Below the pieces are notes generated by a model, which was given only the letters and a program-made list of their open reading frames with translations, did not search any database and was not told the origin of the DNA. Source: an uncultured Clostridia bacterium (GTDB taxonomy: Bacteria > Bacillota > Clostridia > UMGS1810). From it: a stretch of DNA of 64,000 nucleotides. Position 1 is the first letter of the stretch, and each line of letters opens with the position of its first letter. The stretch covers positions 73,723 to 137,722 of the forward strand of contig CAKSTL010000007.1 of the NCBI GenBank assembly GCA_934500875.1, written 5' to 3'. Below are positions 1 to 8,847 of this stretch, piece after piece. Both the position numbers and the translations under genes were made by a program.

Positions 1-271
1 TTCCTGCCGAAAGATATTTATGCGCAAGTGCGCAAAGCCTGTTTCGCAAACTTTCGTCTATCGCCGTAAAGCTTCCGCCGAAAAATGCAATTTCAACGTA
101 TTTTTCGCCCGGATATTTATCTATTGTGGAAAGATTTTCTTTTATAAAATCATCTGTTTTTTCGCAGTTTAATCCGTCTTTTTCGCCGGTTATTTTTTTC
201 TGATTGCAAAAAACGCAGTTGTGCGTGCAGCCGATATGCGGAACAAAAACGGGAATGTTAAAATATCTCAT
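1..271 (-). CDS. Radical SAM protein (N-terminal part, cut by window edge)
   Basis: Reverse-strand reading starts at an ATG whose first bases overlap the rnc stop (ATGA overlap) and continues off the left edge; about 90 residues are visible. They begin MRYFNIPVFVPHIGC and contain the cluster-binding motif CTHNCVFC (CX3CX2C), followed by a FFGGSFTAID stretch typical of radical SAM enzymes of the Elp3/organic-radical-activating type that sit next to rnc in Clostridia. The family uses a 4Fe-4S cluster and S-adenosylmethionine to make a radical. The substrate cannot be told from the visible part. It is translationally coupled to rnc. Confidence 0.8.
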   Translation of the reverse strand, partial: MRYFNIPVFVPHIGCTHNCVFCNQKKITGEKDGLNCEKTDDFIKENLSTIDKYPGEKYVEIAFFGGSFTAIDESLRNRLCALAHKYLSAG

Positions 272-954
272 TTAACCCCAAGCCTCTCGCACGCAGCCTT
301 AGCCGCCGCAGCCTCGGCGCTCTTTTTGCTTTTGCCCTCGCCTTCTCCAAGCTTTTTTTTGCCCATCGATACCGAGTAAATATAGCACTTGTCGTGGTCG
401 GGTCCGCTCTCCGACTCAAGATTGTACTCAACGCTTGCGTCCCTGCTTTGCGCATACTCCTGCAAAAGCGTTTTATATTCCGTTATCTTCGGGTTTTTAT
501 GCGAATATTCTTTTATATATTCCTCGGCAAGAAACAAAATAACCCTTTTTGCCTCGCTTATGCCGCCGTCGAGAAAAATGCCCGCAAACAGCGCTTCAAC
601 AGCGTCTGCTATTATGGATTTTCGCTCTCTTCCGCCGCTGAGTTCCTCGCCCCGGCTTAAATACAGGCACTTGCCGATACCGATTTTTTCGGCAATCCTG
701 TCAAGCCCCGCCTCGCACACAACGCTTGCACGGATTTTTGACAAATCGCCCTCGTCGCTGTTTTTGAGATGAGTGTAAATATACTCCGAAACGACAAGCG
801 AAAGCACGCTGTCGCCCAAAAATTCCATACGTTCGTTGCACTTTGCGCCCTTTTTCTCATTTATGTATGAGCTGTGCGTAAGAGCCGTCCTCAAAAGCGA
901 AACGTTTTTAAAGCGGTATCCGATATTTTCCTGAAGTTTATCTAACTTATTCAT
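268..954 (-). CDS. rnc: Ribonuclease III
   Basis: Double-strand-specific endoribonuclease that processes rRNA precursors and structured mRNAs. The N-terminal catalytic domain has the signature NERMEFLGDSVL (metal-binding acidic residues), and the C-terminal ~70 residues form a double-stranded RNA-binding domain ending in the KKSAEAAAAKAACERL helix. The longest ORF starts at a GTG at 963, but that codon lies inside the Shine-Dalgarno AGGTG. The ATG at 954 has AGGTG six bases upstream and gives MNKLDKLQENIGY, the usual start of the family, at 228 residues. It lies downstream of acpP, as in Bacillus (acpA-rncS), and overlaps the radical SAM gene by four bases. Confidence 0.97.
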   Translation of the reverse strand: MNKLDKLQENIGYRFKNVSLLRTALTHSSYINEKKGAKCNERMEFLGDSVLSLVVSEYIYTHLKNSDEGDLSKIRASVVCEAGLDRIAEKIGIGKCLYLSRGEELSGGRERKSIIADAVEALFAGIFLDGGISEAKRVILFLAEEYIKEYSHKNPKITEYKTLLQEYAQSRDASVEYNLESESGPDHDKCYIYSVSMGKKKLGEGEGKSKKSAEAAAAKAACERLGVK

Positions 955-1003
955 TAATTTCACCTAAATCAAGGGCAACAAACGTTGCCCTTTTTGTCTT
1001 TTG

Positions 1004-1231
1004 TTATTTTGTTTTTGCGCTGATATAGTTTATTGCGTCCGAAACGGTAACAATATTTTCCGCCTCTTCCTCGGGAACTTCAATTTCAAATTCCTCTTCG
1101 ATAGCCATAATAAGCTCTACCATATCGAGCGAATCGGCGCCGAGGTCATCTATAAAGGATGCATCCATTGTAACCTTATCTTCGTCAATACCAAGCTGTT
1201 CAACGATTATTTTTTTAATTTTGTCAAACAA
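1004..1231 (-). CDS. acpP: Acyl carrier protein
   Basis: Small acidic carrier of growing fatty acyl chains, attached through 4'-phosphopantetheine. The modification motif GADSLDMVE is present, with the serine in DSL. The ORF can be read from further upstream (92 residues), but the upstream GTG is part of GGAGGTG. The sequence GGAGGTGAAAAAATTG places a strong Shine-Dalgarno six bases before a TTG at 1231, giving 75 residues starting MFDKIKKIIVEQLG, essentially the standard family length. It lies upstream of rnc on the same strand, the order known from Firmicute fatty-acid operons; fabD/fabG are not adjacent here. Confidence 0.95.
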   Translation of the reverse strand: MFDKIKKIIVEQLGIDEDKVTMDASFIDDLGADSLDMVELIMAIEEEFEIEVPEEEAENIVTVSDAINYISAKTK

Positions 1232-1312
1232 TTTTTTCACCTCCAAAACTTCCGCTATAAGGTATTTACCCACAATTTTCACCTTTAAACAAAAATTTTG
1301 GAATTTTTTTAC

Positions 1313-2998
1313 TCAGTTTTTAACTTCGCCGCCCGCCGCTATCATAATGTTTTCGTTCGGGGTGTAAATTCCTTCTTTTCCGCCCTCTTTTTCAGCGTCC
1401 TTAAAGCATATGCCGATAACTTCTTTAAGGCTTTTTACGCATATTATTTCCACTCCCGAATCCTCAAATGTGCGGCGGTAATTATCCTCCGGAATAATAA
1501 CACGCTTTATTCCGGCATTGTGCGCCGCCTCGATTTTTGCCGCAACGCCGCCCACCGGATACACCGCACCAAGAATGGAAACCTCGCCGGTAAGAGCAAT
1601 GTCGCACGGCATTTTTACCTTGTTAATTGCAGAATATACTGCGCACGCAATGGCAATTCCGGCAGAAGGCCCGTCCACCGGCACACCGCCCGGAAAGTTT
1701 ATGTCAATGTCATAAAGACCCGTGTCGATTTTGAAAACATTTTTCAGCGCAGAAAGCGCATTTTCCACCGACTCTTTCGCACTGCTCTTTTTAATGAGCC
1801 TCTGCCCTCTTGCGTCAATCTGTTCGCTCTCTATTATTCCGTTTGCGCAAAGCTTGCCGTCTCCGGTGCTCTTTCGTGCCGACGCTTCGATTTTCATAAA
1901 ATATCCGCTCATAAGATTTGATACGGAAAGCCCGTTTACAACGCCGATTTTCGGCGAGTCGGAGCATTTTGAAATTACCTTGGGCTGATATTTTCCAACC
2001 TTTAAAACCCATTCGGTGTCCTTTACAAGAACGTTTTTTCTGCCCTCCGTTGCGGCAACGCTTATGGAGGTTTGCACAATGCTTACGGCGTCACGGCCGT
2101 TGTCGGCATACTGCGAAATAAGGCTTTCCACGCCGTCCTCAAGGCTTACGCCTGCGTTTTTTGCAGCGTTTTCCGCAATTTTTTCGACGCTTTTTTTGTC
2201 CAGCGCATTAAAGAAGATTTCAACGCATCGTGAGCGTATTGCAGGCGGAATATCCTCGGGATTTCTCGTTGTTGCCCCCACAAGCCGAAAATCAGCCGGC
2301 ATACCGTCACGGAAAATTTTGTGAATGTGCAGCGGAATGTTTTTGTCGCCGCTTGCATAATATGCACTCTCAAATTTTACACGTCTGTCCTCCAAAACCT
2401 TTAAAAGACGGTTAATCTGCACCGGATGAAGCTCGCCGATTTCGTCAATGAACAAAACGCCTCCGTGCGCATTGGACACCGCCCCCGGCTTGGGCTGAGG
2501 AATGCCTGCGTTTCCGTATGCGCCCGAACCCTGATAGATAGGGTCGTGAACAGAGCCGATTAACGGGTCTGCAATGCTTCGCTCGTCAAACTGAAGCGTT
2601 GTTGCGTCGGTTTCGATAAATTTTGCGTCGGGCAAAAACGGCGAACATGCGGTGTGCTTTGCCCTTTCCAGAATAAGCCGTGCTGCGGCGGTTTTTCCCA
2701 CTCCCGGAGGACCGTATATCAGAACGTGCTGAGGGTTCGGACCGCAAAGAGCGGCGCAAAGCGCTTTTACCGATTCCTCCTGTCCCACTATGTCGCCAAG
2801 CCTTTTCGGACGTGTTTTTTCGCTCAAAGGCTCGGTAAGCTTGATTTTTTCAAGCGCATTAAGCTTTTCAAGCTCCTTTTTTGATTCGTGCGATATTGCG
2901 CTCTGTCCGCTTCTCTGCGAATAAAGCAGCGAAAAAAAGTATATTCCGACAACGGCGGTAAAGAAAAACTGCAATGTCATTATCACTGTATTAATCAA
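1313..2998 (-). CDS. lonB: Membrane-anchored Lon-family ATP-dependent protease (LonB-like)
   Basis: ATP-dependent serine protease of the LonB type. Numbering from the TTG at 2998 (561 residues): one N-terminal transmembrane segment (about 8-26, TLQFFFTAVVGIYFFSLLY), AAA+ domain with Walker A GPPGVGKT (96-103) and Walker B LFIDEIGEL (~182-190), then the Lon protease domain with catalytic Ser in GPSAG (Ser445) and the dyad Lys in GGVAAKIEAA (Lys488). There is no large N-terminal substrate domain as in LonA. The longest ORF begins at 3052; I prefer the TTG at 2998 because GAAGGG lies seven bases upstream. An ATG at 2980 is the alternative. In Bacillus LonB acts in the forespore; here only the family is certain. 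Confidence 0.9.
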   Translation of the reverse strand: MINTVIMTLQFFFTAVVGIYFFSLLYSQRSGQSAISHESKKELEKLNALEKIKLTEPLSEKTRPKRLGDIVGQEESVKALCAALCGPNPQHVLIYGPPGVGKTAAARLILERAKHTACSPFLPDAKFIETDATTLQFDERSIADPLIGSVHDPIYQGSGAYGNAGIPQPKPGAVSNAHGGVLFIDEIGELHPVQINRLLKVLEDRRVKFESAYYASGDKNIPLHIHKIFRDGMPADFRLVGATTRNPEDIPPAIRSRCVEIFFNALDKKSVEKIAENAAKNAGVSLEDGVESLISQYADNGRDAVSIVQTSISVAATEGRKNVLVKDTEWVLKVGKYQPKVISKCSDSPKIGVVNGLSVSNLMSGYFMKIEASARKSTGDGKLCANGIIESEQIDARGQRLIKKSSAKESVENALSALKNVFKIDTGLYDIDINFPGGVPVDGPSAGIAIACAVYSAINKVKMPCDIALTGEVSILGAVYPVGGVAAKIEAAHNAGIKRVIIPEDNYRRTFEDSGVEIICVKSLKEVIGICFKDAEKEGGKEGIYTPNENIMIAAGGEVKN

Positions 2999-3061
2999 AA
3001 TTTTTCCCTTCTTTCTGCTTTTAATTTTTACATATAAAAATTTATTATTCAAATTTTTGTA

Positions 3062-3090
3062 TTGAATTTTTTTTAATTATGTAGTATAAT
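3062..3090 (+). promoter_or_regulatory. Promoter upstream of the small membrane protein / DUF1385 / prmC run
   Basis: Sigma-A-type promoter: -35 TTGAAT (3062-3067), 17-base spacer, -10 TATAAT (3085-3090), about 39 bases before the ATG at 3129. It probably drives the closely spaced genes from 3129 onward. Confidence 0.7.
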
Positions 3091-3128
3091 CAGAACGAGT
3101 ATATATATCGCTGAAAACGGAGGACTTT

Positions 3129-3527
3129 ATGAAGAATTTTTTTAAAAATAAAACTGCAGTTGTTATAAGTATAATTGTTATTGTTTTAATTGCGGCGGCG
3201 GTGTTTTTTGTGCAGAAAGGCATAAGAAAATGCGGCGATAACCCGTCCGCTTCGCAGTCGGAATCAAATGACAAAAACGGTGCAAAAACAGACGGCGCAG
3301 AAAAAGACAAAAATGCAGACGAAAACAGCGGCGCACAAAACGGTGCGCAAAGCGCAAACACACCCGAAAGCCCCCTGAAAGAGGGAGAAAATCTTGAAAA
3401 AATGGTGGACGATTTCAACACTCTTCCGGAAGGCGAAGAAAAGGAAAAACTGAGAAAACGTCTTGAAGAAATTTTAGCTGAGGCGGAAAAGCAAGCCCCG
3501 GCAAACAGCGCAGGTCAGGAGGATTAA
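3129..3527 (+). CDS. Small membrane-anchored protein with low-complexity linker, unknown function
   Basis: 132 residues. A basic N-terminus (KNFFKNKT) is followed by one transmembrane segment (about residues 9-28, AVVISIIVIVLIAAAVFF), a Ser/Asn/Asp/Lys/Gly-rich low-complexity stretch (~35-85) and an acidic C-terminal helix with heptad-like Leu/Glu/Lys pattern (EKLRKRLEEILAEAEKQ). GGAGG lies six to seven bases before the ATG. The first gene after a good promoter and one base before the DUF1385 gene, so probably cotranscribed. I recognise no family; the form suggests a bitopic protein with an extracytoplasmic coiled coil. Confidence 0.75.
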   Translation: MKNFFKNKTAVVISIIVIVLIAAAVFFVQKGIRKCGDNPSASQSESNDKNGAKTDGAEKDKNADENSGAQNGAQSANTPESPLKEGENLEKMVDDFNTLPEGEEKEKLRKRLEEILAEAEKQAPANSAGQED

Positions 3528-3528
3528 A

Positions 3529-4482
3529 ATGGCAAAGGCAAATCAGGAAAAGGTTCATAAAACCAGCATCGGCGGACAGGCGGTAATGGAGGGCGTTATG
3601 ATGAGAGGCCCGAAAGAAATTGCCACTGCGGTGCGCAAATCAAACGGCGAAATTATAATCGACAAAAAAGAAGTAAGCTCGGTTTTTACAAAATACAAAT
3701 TTTTGAAAATCCCTGTTTTAAGGGGAGTTATATCGTTTTTCGACTCTATGATAACCGGCGTGAAATGCCTTATGTTTTCGGCAGAACAGGTTGATTTGGA
3801 GGACGGCGAGGAATACAAGCCGTCACGGTTTGAAAAATGGCTTGACGATACCTTCGGCGACAAAATAAAGGATATCGTAATTTACTTTTCGGTGTTTGTA
3901 TCGCTCATTTTCAGTATCGGGCTTTTTATTCTTCTTCCGACGGCTCTTGTAGGCTGGATGAAAAAAATAATTGCTTCGGCGCCGCTTTTGTCGCTCTGCG
4001 AGGGCGGTGTAAGAATTTTAATTTTTCTTGCATACCTGTTTTTGGTGTCGAGAATGAAGGATATTCAGCGTGTTTTTGAGTATCACGGCGCAGAGCACAA
4101 AACAATTGCCGCATACGAACACGGCGAGGAGCTTACGCCCGAAAACGCACGCAAATATTCACGTTTGCACCCACGCTGCGGCACAAGCTTTTTGCTTATA
4201 GTAATGATTATCAGCATAGTGTTTTTCTCATTTTTAAAGTGGGAAACCGTGTGGCAGAGAATGCTCTACAGACTTCTTCTCCTGCCCGTGGTTGCCGGCG
4301 TTTCGTATGAAATTATAAAATTTGCCGGAAGAAGCGATTCAAAGCTTGTAAAATGGCTTACGTCACCCGGCCTTGCACTTCAGCTTCTTACCACAAGAGA
4401 GCCGGACGACAGTCAGCTTGAAGTTGCGATTGCGGCTTTAAAGAGCGTTATCACCGGCAACAAAGATGATGACAAATGGTAA
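3529..4482 (+). CDS. DUF1385 family membrane protein (YqhQ-like)
   Basis: 317 residues, starting at an ATG with AGGAGG six bases upstream. The conserved N-terminal stretch SIGGQAVMEGVMMRGP and the central EYHGAEHKTIAAYEHGE and HPRCGTSF motifs identify the DUF1385/YqhQ family. There are about four hydrophobic segments (~125-155, 160-180, 215-235, 245-270). The biochemical role is not established. In Clostridia it commonly precedes prmC, as here; the prmC start codon overlaps its last codons (ATGGTAA). Confidence 0.92.
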   Translation: MAKANQEKVHKTSIGGQAVMEGVMMRGPKEIATAVRKSNGEIIIDKKEVSSVFTKYKFLKIPVLRGVISFFDSMITGVKCLMFSAEQVDLEDGEEYKPSRFEKWLDDTFGDKIKDIVIYFSVFVSLIFSIGLFILLPTALVGWMKKIIASAPLLSLCEGGVRILIFLAYLFLVSRMKDIQRVFEYHGAEHKTIAAYEHGEELTPENARKYSRLHPRCGTSFLLIVMIISIVFFSFLKWETVWQRMLYRLLLLPVVAGVSYEIIKFAGRSDSKLVKWLTSPGLALQLLTTREPDDSQLEVAIAALKSVITGNKDDDKW

Positions 4483-5351
4483 ATTCGGTGCAGGATATTG
4501 CAAATTTTAACACAATAAGCGAATTAAAATTACTTGCCGTAAAAATTCTTTCGGACTGCGGAACAGAAAATGCCGCAATTGACGTTAATGCCGCCTTAAA
4601 ACACATAATCGGCTGCGACGAAATATACATTTTAACGCATAAAAACGACCGTCTTGATGATGAGAAATTTGCAAAATTCAAAGATTTTTTAGAAAAGCGC
4701 AAAGAGCATATCCCCTTGTCCTATATTTTGGGCGAAAAAGAATTTATGTCGCTTAAATTTTTGGTAAATCCGAGCACGCTCATACCAAGACCCGACACCG
4801 AGGCGGTTGCCGAATACGCCATTTCGGCGGTTGAGTGCGGCGACAAGGTTCTGGATTTGTGCACGGGCAGCGGCGCAATCGGCATTTCGTGCGCAAAATA
4901 TACAAAAGCAGGGCGCATTTTGTGCGTTGACAAATTTGAAAAAACACTTGAAACGGCAAGAAAAAACGCAGATTTAAACGGTGTTTCGGATGTCTGCAAA
5001 TTTTTGAAAGCAGACGTTTTGAAGGATATTGCAAGCATTGGCGAAAAGTTTGACATTGTGGTGTCAAATCCGCCGTATATTGAAACGAAAAAAATAGAAA
5101 CCCTTGACAAAACAGTGAAGGATTTTGAGCCTTTGAGTGCGCTTGACGGAGGATTTGACGGGCTTATCTTTTACCGAAAAATTGTTGAGGATATTGATTT
5201 TGTCCTTAAAAAGGGCAAAAAATTAGTATTTGAAATAGGATACGACCAAGCCGAAGCGGTTAAAAAAATTATGGATAAAAAGTTTGAAAGCATTTGCATA
5301 AAAAAGGATTTCGGCGGAAACGACCGTGTAATATGCGGTACACTGAGGTGA
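4476..5351 (+). CDS. prmC: Peptide chain release factor N5-glutamine methyltransferase
   Basis: Class I SAM-dependent methyltransferase that methylates the GGQ glutamine of release factors. The SAM-binding motif VLDLCTGSGAIGIS and the catalytic NPPY (VSNPPYIE) are present, and the N-terminal helical substrate-binding domain contains PLSYILGEKEFMSL. 291 residues, normal length. The start overlaps the DUF1385 stop and has only a weak ribosome binding site, suggesting translational coupling. The usual partner prfA does not follow; instead a YhaO/YhaN-like pair comes next. Confidence 0.95.
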   Translation: MVNSVQDIANFNTISELKLLAVKILSDCGTENAAIDVNAALKHIIGCDEIYILTHKNDRLDDEKFAKFKDFLEKRKEHIPLSYILGEKEFMSLKFLVNPSTLIPRPDTEAVAEYAISAVECGDKVLDLCTGSGAIGISCAKYTKAGRILCVDKFEKTLETARKNADLNGVSDVCKFLKADVLKDIASIGEKFDIVVSNPPYIETKKIETLDKTVKDFEPLSALDGGFDGLIFYRKIVEDIDFVLKKGKKLVFEIGYDQAEAVKKIMDKKFESICIKKDFGGNDRVICGTLR

Positions 5352-5355
5352 AACA

Positions 5356-6429
5356 ATGGTTAAAATAATGCACATTGCAGACGTACACCTTGACAGAAAA
5401 ACCGAGGGGCTGACGCCTGAAAAAAGCCTTTTAAGACGGGCAGAATATAAAGAAACTTTTGAAAAGGCAATAGATACTGCAAAAAAAGAAAATGTCAAAA
5501 TAATACTTATTTGCGGCGATTTGTTTGACTCTTGCCAAACAGAGGAGCAAACAATAGAGTTTGTGCGCAGGGTTTTTGCTAAAGTTCCCGAAATTTACAT
5601 TTTCATATCGCCGGGCAATCACGACCCTCTCTCTGCCGGGATTTACAAAAAGCTTTGCGAAAATTTAAGCGAAAACGTGAAAATCTTTGGCAGCACGGCG
5701 GAATGTGTTTATCTTGACAGCATCAACACACGTGTTTACGGAATGGGTTTTGCGAGCGAATACCAAAAAGACTGCCTTCTTCAAAATTTCAGAGTGCAGA
5801 ATGATGACACGGTGAATTTAATTTGTGTTCACGGCGATTTAAAATCGCAGAGCGAATATAACCCCGTTTCGCCCTCGGACATTGCGGACACGGGAGCAGA
5901 TTACGTCGCTTTGGGTCATACGCACACATTTTCGGGAATACAAAAATCGGGCAAAACCCACTACGCTTATTCGGGCGCTTTGGAGCCGGGCGGATTTGAC
6001 GAAACGGGCGAAAAGGGCGTCATAATGGGTGATGTGGGCAAAAGCGGTGTTGATTTAAAATTTGTTCCGCTTCAGAAACGAATGTATAACGTTCTGGAAA
6101 TTGACATTTCGGACTGCGAAATTTTTGAAGATATTGCCGAGAAAGTGCGCAAAAGCCTTGCAAATCCGAACGGATTTTACAAAATTGTTCTTACCGGCGA
6201 AAAAAAGGCGGAAATTAAAATTGACCGAAACACACTGTCGTCGCTTTTTTCGGATGATGTGTTTTACATAAAGGTGAAGGACAATTCAAAAAAGCTTTCC
6301 GACCTCGACGCCATCTGCGGCGAATACACCTTGAAAGGAGCGTGCGCAAGGCGCATAGCGGAGCTTTCAAAGGACGGGAACAAAGAATTTTACGACAAAG
6401 CGGCAGAGTATCTTTTTTCTCTGTTTTAG
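5356..6429 (+). CDS. Metallophosphatase-type DNA exonuclease (SbcD/YhaO-like)
   Basis: 357 residues, ATG preceded by GAGGTG. Calcineurin-like phosphoesterase metal ligands are visible in order: MHIADVHLDR, CGDLFDS, SPGNHDP, CVHGDL and ALGHTH. This matches the SbcD/Mre11-like nucleases, specifically the YhaO type that pairs with YhaN. The following gene, 11 bases downstream, encodes the matching coiled-coil ATPase, so the two probably form an SbcCD-like complex that trims DNA ends. Why the pair sits between prmC and the Asp23 gene is not clear. Confidence 0.9.
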   Translation: MVKIMHIADVHLDRKTEGLTPEKSLLRRAEYKETFEKAIDTAKKENVKIILICGDLFDSCQTEEQTIEFVRRVFAKVPEIYIFISPGNHDPLSAGIYKKLCENLSENVKIFGSTAECVYLDSINTRVYGMGFASEYQKDCLLQNFRVQNDDTVNLICVHGDLKSQSEYNPVSPSDIADTGADYVALGHTHTFSGIQKSGKTHYAYSGALEPGGFDETGEKGVIMGDVGKSGVDLKFVPLQKRMYNVLEIDISDCEIFEDIAEKVRKSLANPNGFYKIVLTGEKKAEIKIDRNTLSSLFSDDVFYIKVKDNSKKLSDLDAICGEYTLKGACARRIAELSKDGNKEFYDKAAEYLFSLF

Positions 6430-6440
6430 GCGGTGATATC

Positions 6441-8465
6441 TTGTATATAAAAGAAATTGACATACAAACCTTCGGCGGAATTTCAAATAAAAAAGTTGAA
6501 TTTTCAAACGGTCTTAACGTTATTTACGGCGTGAACGAATCGGGAAAATCAACCGTCATTGCATTTGTAAAATTTATTTTTTACGGAATTTCGGGCAAAA
6601 AAACCGATTTTAGAAGGTACATACCCTTGTCGGGCGAGCCTATGTGCGGCAGCATAACGGTTTGCGATGGCAGCAGCGAATACGAAATTTTCCGAACGTC
6701 AAAGGGCGCAAAATCGAAAAGGGTGTCGGTTATAAACAAAACAAGCGGAGAAATGCTTTCGCCCGATGAGGCGCAAAACATAGGCAAAATCCTGTTTTCG
6801 CTCGGCGAGGACGCATTTTTGAACACGCTTTTCGTTTCAAATATATCAAATAAGATTTCGGGCGGCGACGGCGAAATTTTTTCACGTCTTTCAAACCTTT
6901 GCGAAAGCGGAGATGAAAGCACTTCGTATGAAAAGATTGCGTCAAAAATCGACGAGGACATATTAAGCCTTTCGTCGCCGAGAAGAAAAAACGCCGTTAT
7001 TCCGCTTCTTGAAGGGCGCTTGTCCGACCTTTCGGCACGCCTTAAAAGGGCAAACGAGAGCGGCGAAAAATTAAAACTGCTTGATGAAGATTTAAAAAAC
7101 ATAAAAAATGCATTGGATAAAAAAATACAGGAGAAAAAAGAGTGCGAATTATCTGTTGAAACGGCAAAAAGGTTTGCGGACAGGCAAAGAATTTTCGGTC
7201 TTAAGGATAAAATTTTATCCTCCGAAAGCGAGCTTGAAGGGCTTGAAAGCGAGCTTAAAAGGCTTGATATGGGCCGTTTTGACAAAATAAAATCGGTATC
7301 CGGCAGCGACGAAAAACGCTTTCTTACAAGCGACGACGCAGCGGGCGGCGCAGAAGAACTTATTTTAAAAGAGCGCCTTAAAAATGCCGTGTTCCAAAAA
7401 AAGGCGGCAATTTTGTGCGCCGTGCTTTCGCTCGTTTTGACCGCCATTTTTGCAGCTTTGTTTCCCGTTTTGTGCATTATATCGGGCATTTTTCTTGCGC
7501 TCGGCATAGCTTTTTATGCTTTTGCACACAAAAATTTAGGGCAGACAGAGGGCAAAATCGACAAAATAAAAAAGCAAAAAGAGGAAAACCGAACGTTTGC
7601 AGAGAACTTTTTAAAAAAGACTTCTCTTTCGTCCAAAGAAAGCTATATATCGCTGAAAAACGAATATACCGCCTCTTTGTCGAAAAGCGAGGTTTTGAAG
7701 TCAAAAATCGAGATGACAAAGAAAACGCTTTCTTTGCAGAGGGATGAATTTTCGCTTCTTTTAAACGAATCTTTAAACCGTTACGGATTGCCTGATGAAG
7801 AAACCCTTTTTGCGGAGCTTAAAAATGTATCCTGCACATCCGCAGACTGCGGCGAGGCAGAAAAAAATCTTAAAATCCTTGAGAAAGAAATCTTGGATTT
7901 GCAAACGAAATCAAACAAGTGCGAATTTGAAATTTATTCTCTCAAAACGGGCACGGACGATATTTTAAGCCTTGAAGAACAGCTCGAAAATACTTATGCG
8001 GAGCTTTCGGAAAAGAAAAGCGAGCTTGAAACAATCACCGCCGCAAAAGAAATTTTGGAATATGCAGCATCGGAGCAGCAAAACAACTTTGCCCCCTCCC
8101 TCGCCGAAAACGTGAGCAAAATTTTCGGCAATATCACAAACGGTGCGCACACAGACGTTATTATTGACAAAACCTTCGGCGCACACTTTAAAAGCGATTC
8201 GGGATATGCCGACGAAATTATTTTGAGCAAAGGTGCGCTTGACCAGTTGTATTTTGCAATAAGATTTGGTATAATAGATATGATAAACGAAAAAAATGCG
8301 CCCGTCTTTTTGGACGACGTATTCAGTCAATATGATGATTTCAGGTTAAAAACCGTGTTTTCCTACCTTTGCGAATATGCAAAACATACTCAGGTTATAA
8401 TTTCTGCCTGCCGCAAAGGCGACATACCGAAGGAAAACGAGAACATAAACATAATTAATTTATAG
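6441..8465 (+). CDS. Coiled-coil AAA ATPase (YhaN/SbcC-like)
   Basis: 674 residues from a TTG at 6441, preceded by AGGCGGTG; the longer ORF from 6342 overlaps the preceding gene by ~90 bases and lacks a ribosome binding site. The N-terminal half-ATPase has Walker A GVNESGKST. Long coiled-coil stretches (~190-270 and 400-560) flank two hydrophobic segments (ILCAVLSLVLTAIFAALF and LCIISGIFLALGIAFYAF), a known YhaN feature. The C-terminal half-ATPase has the signature LSKGALDQLYFAIR and Walker B PVFLDDVFSQYD. Partner of the preceding YhaO-like nuclease; the hydrophobic pair suggests a membrane-associated complex. Confidence 0.9.
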   Translation: MYIKEIDIQTFGGISNKKVEFSNGLNVIYGVNESGKSTVIAFVKFIFYGISGKKTDFRRYIPLSGEPMCGSITVCDGSSEYEIFRTSKGAKSKRVSVINKTSGEMLSPDEAQNIGKILFSLGEDAFLNTLFVSNISNKISGGDGEIFSRLSNLCESGDESTSYEKIASKIDEDILSLSSPRRKNAVIPLLEGRLSDLSARLKRANESGEKLKLLDEDLKNIKNALDKKIQEKKECELSVETAKRFADRQRIFGLKDKILSSESELEGLESELKRLDMGRFDKIKSVSGSDEKRFLTSDDAAGGAEELILKERLKNAVFQKKAAILCAVLSLVLTAIFAALFPVLCIISGIFLALGIAFYAFAHKNLGQTEGKIDKIKKQKEENRTFAENFLKKTSLSSKESYISLKNEYTASLSKSEVLKSKIEMTKKTLSLQRDEFSLLLNESLNRYGLPDEETLFAELKNVSCTSADCGEAEKNLKILEKEILDLQTKSNKCEFEIYSLKTGTDDILSLEEQLENTYAELSEKKSELETITAAKEILEYAASEQQNNFAPSLAENVSKIFGNITNGAHTDVIIDKTFGAHFKSDSGYADEIILSKGALDQLYFAIRFGIIDMINEKNAPVFLDDVFSQYDDFRLKTVFSYLCEYAKHTQVIISACRKGDIPKENENINIINL

Positions 8466-8477
8466 GAGGTGCCTTTT

Positions 8478-8837
8478 ATGGAAATTGTATGCACAAAGCT
8501 TGCAAAGGGCGATGTATTTATAAACCTTGACGTTATAGCAAAGGCTGCGGGAATTGTTGCGGAAAACTGCTACGGCGTTGTGGGAATGGCATACCGTTCT
8601 AAAAAAGACGAATTTGCAAACCTTTTGAAAAAGGACAGTCTGACAAAGGGTATTAAGGTTTACACAGAAGATAACAAAATTGCTGTCGATATGCACATTA
8701 TAGTTGATTACGGCGTAAATATCGGAGCCGTTTCGCAAAACGTTATGAGCAACGTAAAGTATCACCTTGCAAACATCACCGGCATGGAGGTTTTGAAGGT
8801 GGACGTGTATGTTGAGGGCTTCAGATTGCAAAAATAA
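8478..8837 (+). CDS. Asp23/Gls24 family envelope stress protein
   Basis: 119 residues. The ATG at 8478 follows AGGAGGTG; the earlier GTG in frame lies inside that ribosome binding site. The sequence ITNI-type core (VIAKAAGIVAENCYGVVGMAYRSKKDE, in pieces) and the end VDVYVEGFRL are typical of the Asp23 (YloU) family. Its neighbours, the FakA-like gene and recG, match Bacillus yloU-yloV...recG. The family is linked to cell-envelope homeostasis; the exact function is unclear. Confidence 0.9.
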   Translation: MEIVCTKLAKGDVFINLDVIAKAAGIVAENCYGVVGMAYRSKKDEFANLLKKDSLTKGIKVYTEDNKIAVDMHIIVDYGVNIGAVSQNVMSNVKYHLANITGMEVLKVDVYVEGFRLQK

Positions 8838-8847
8838 GGAGAAGAAA

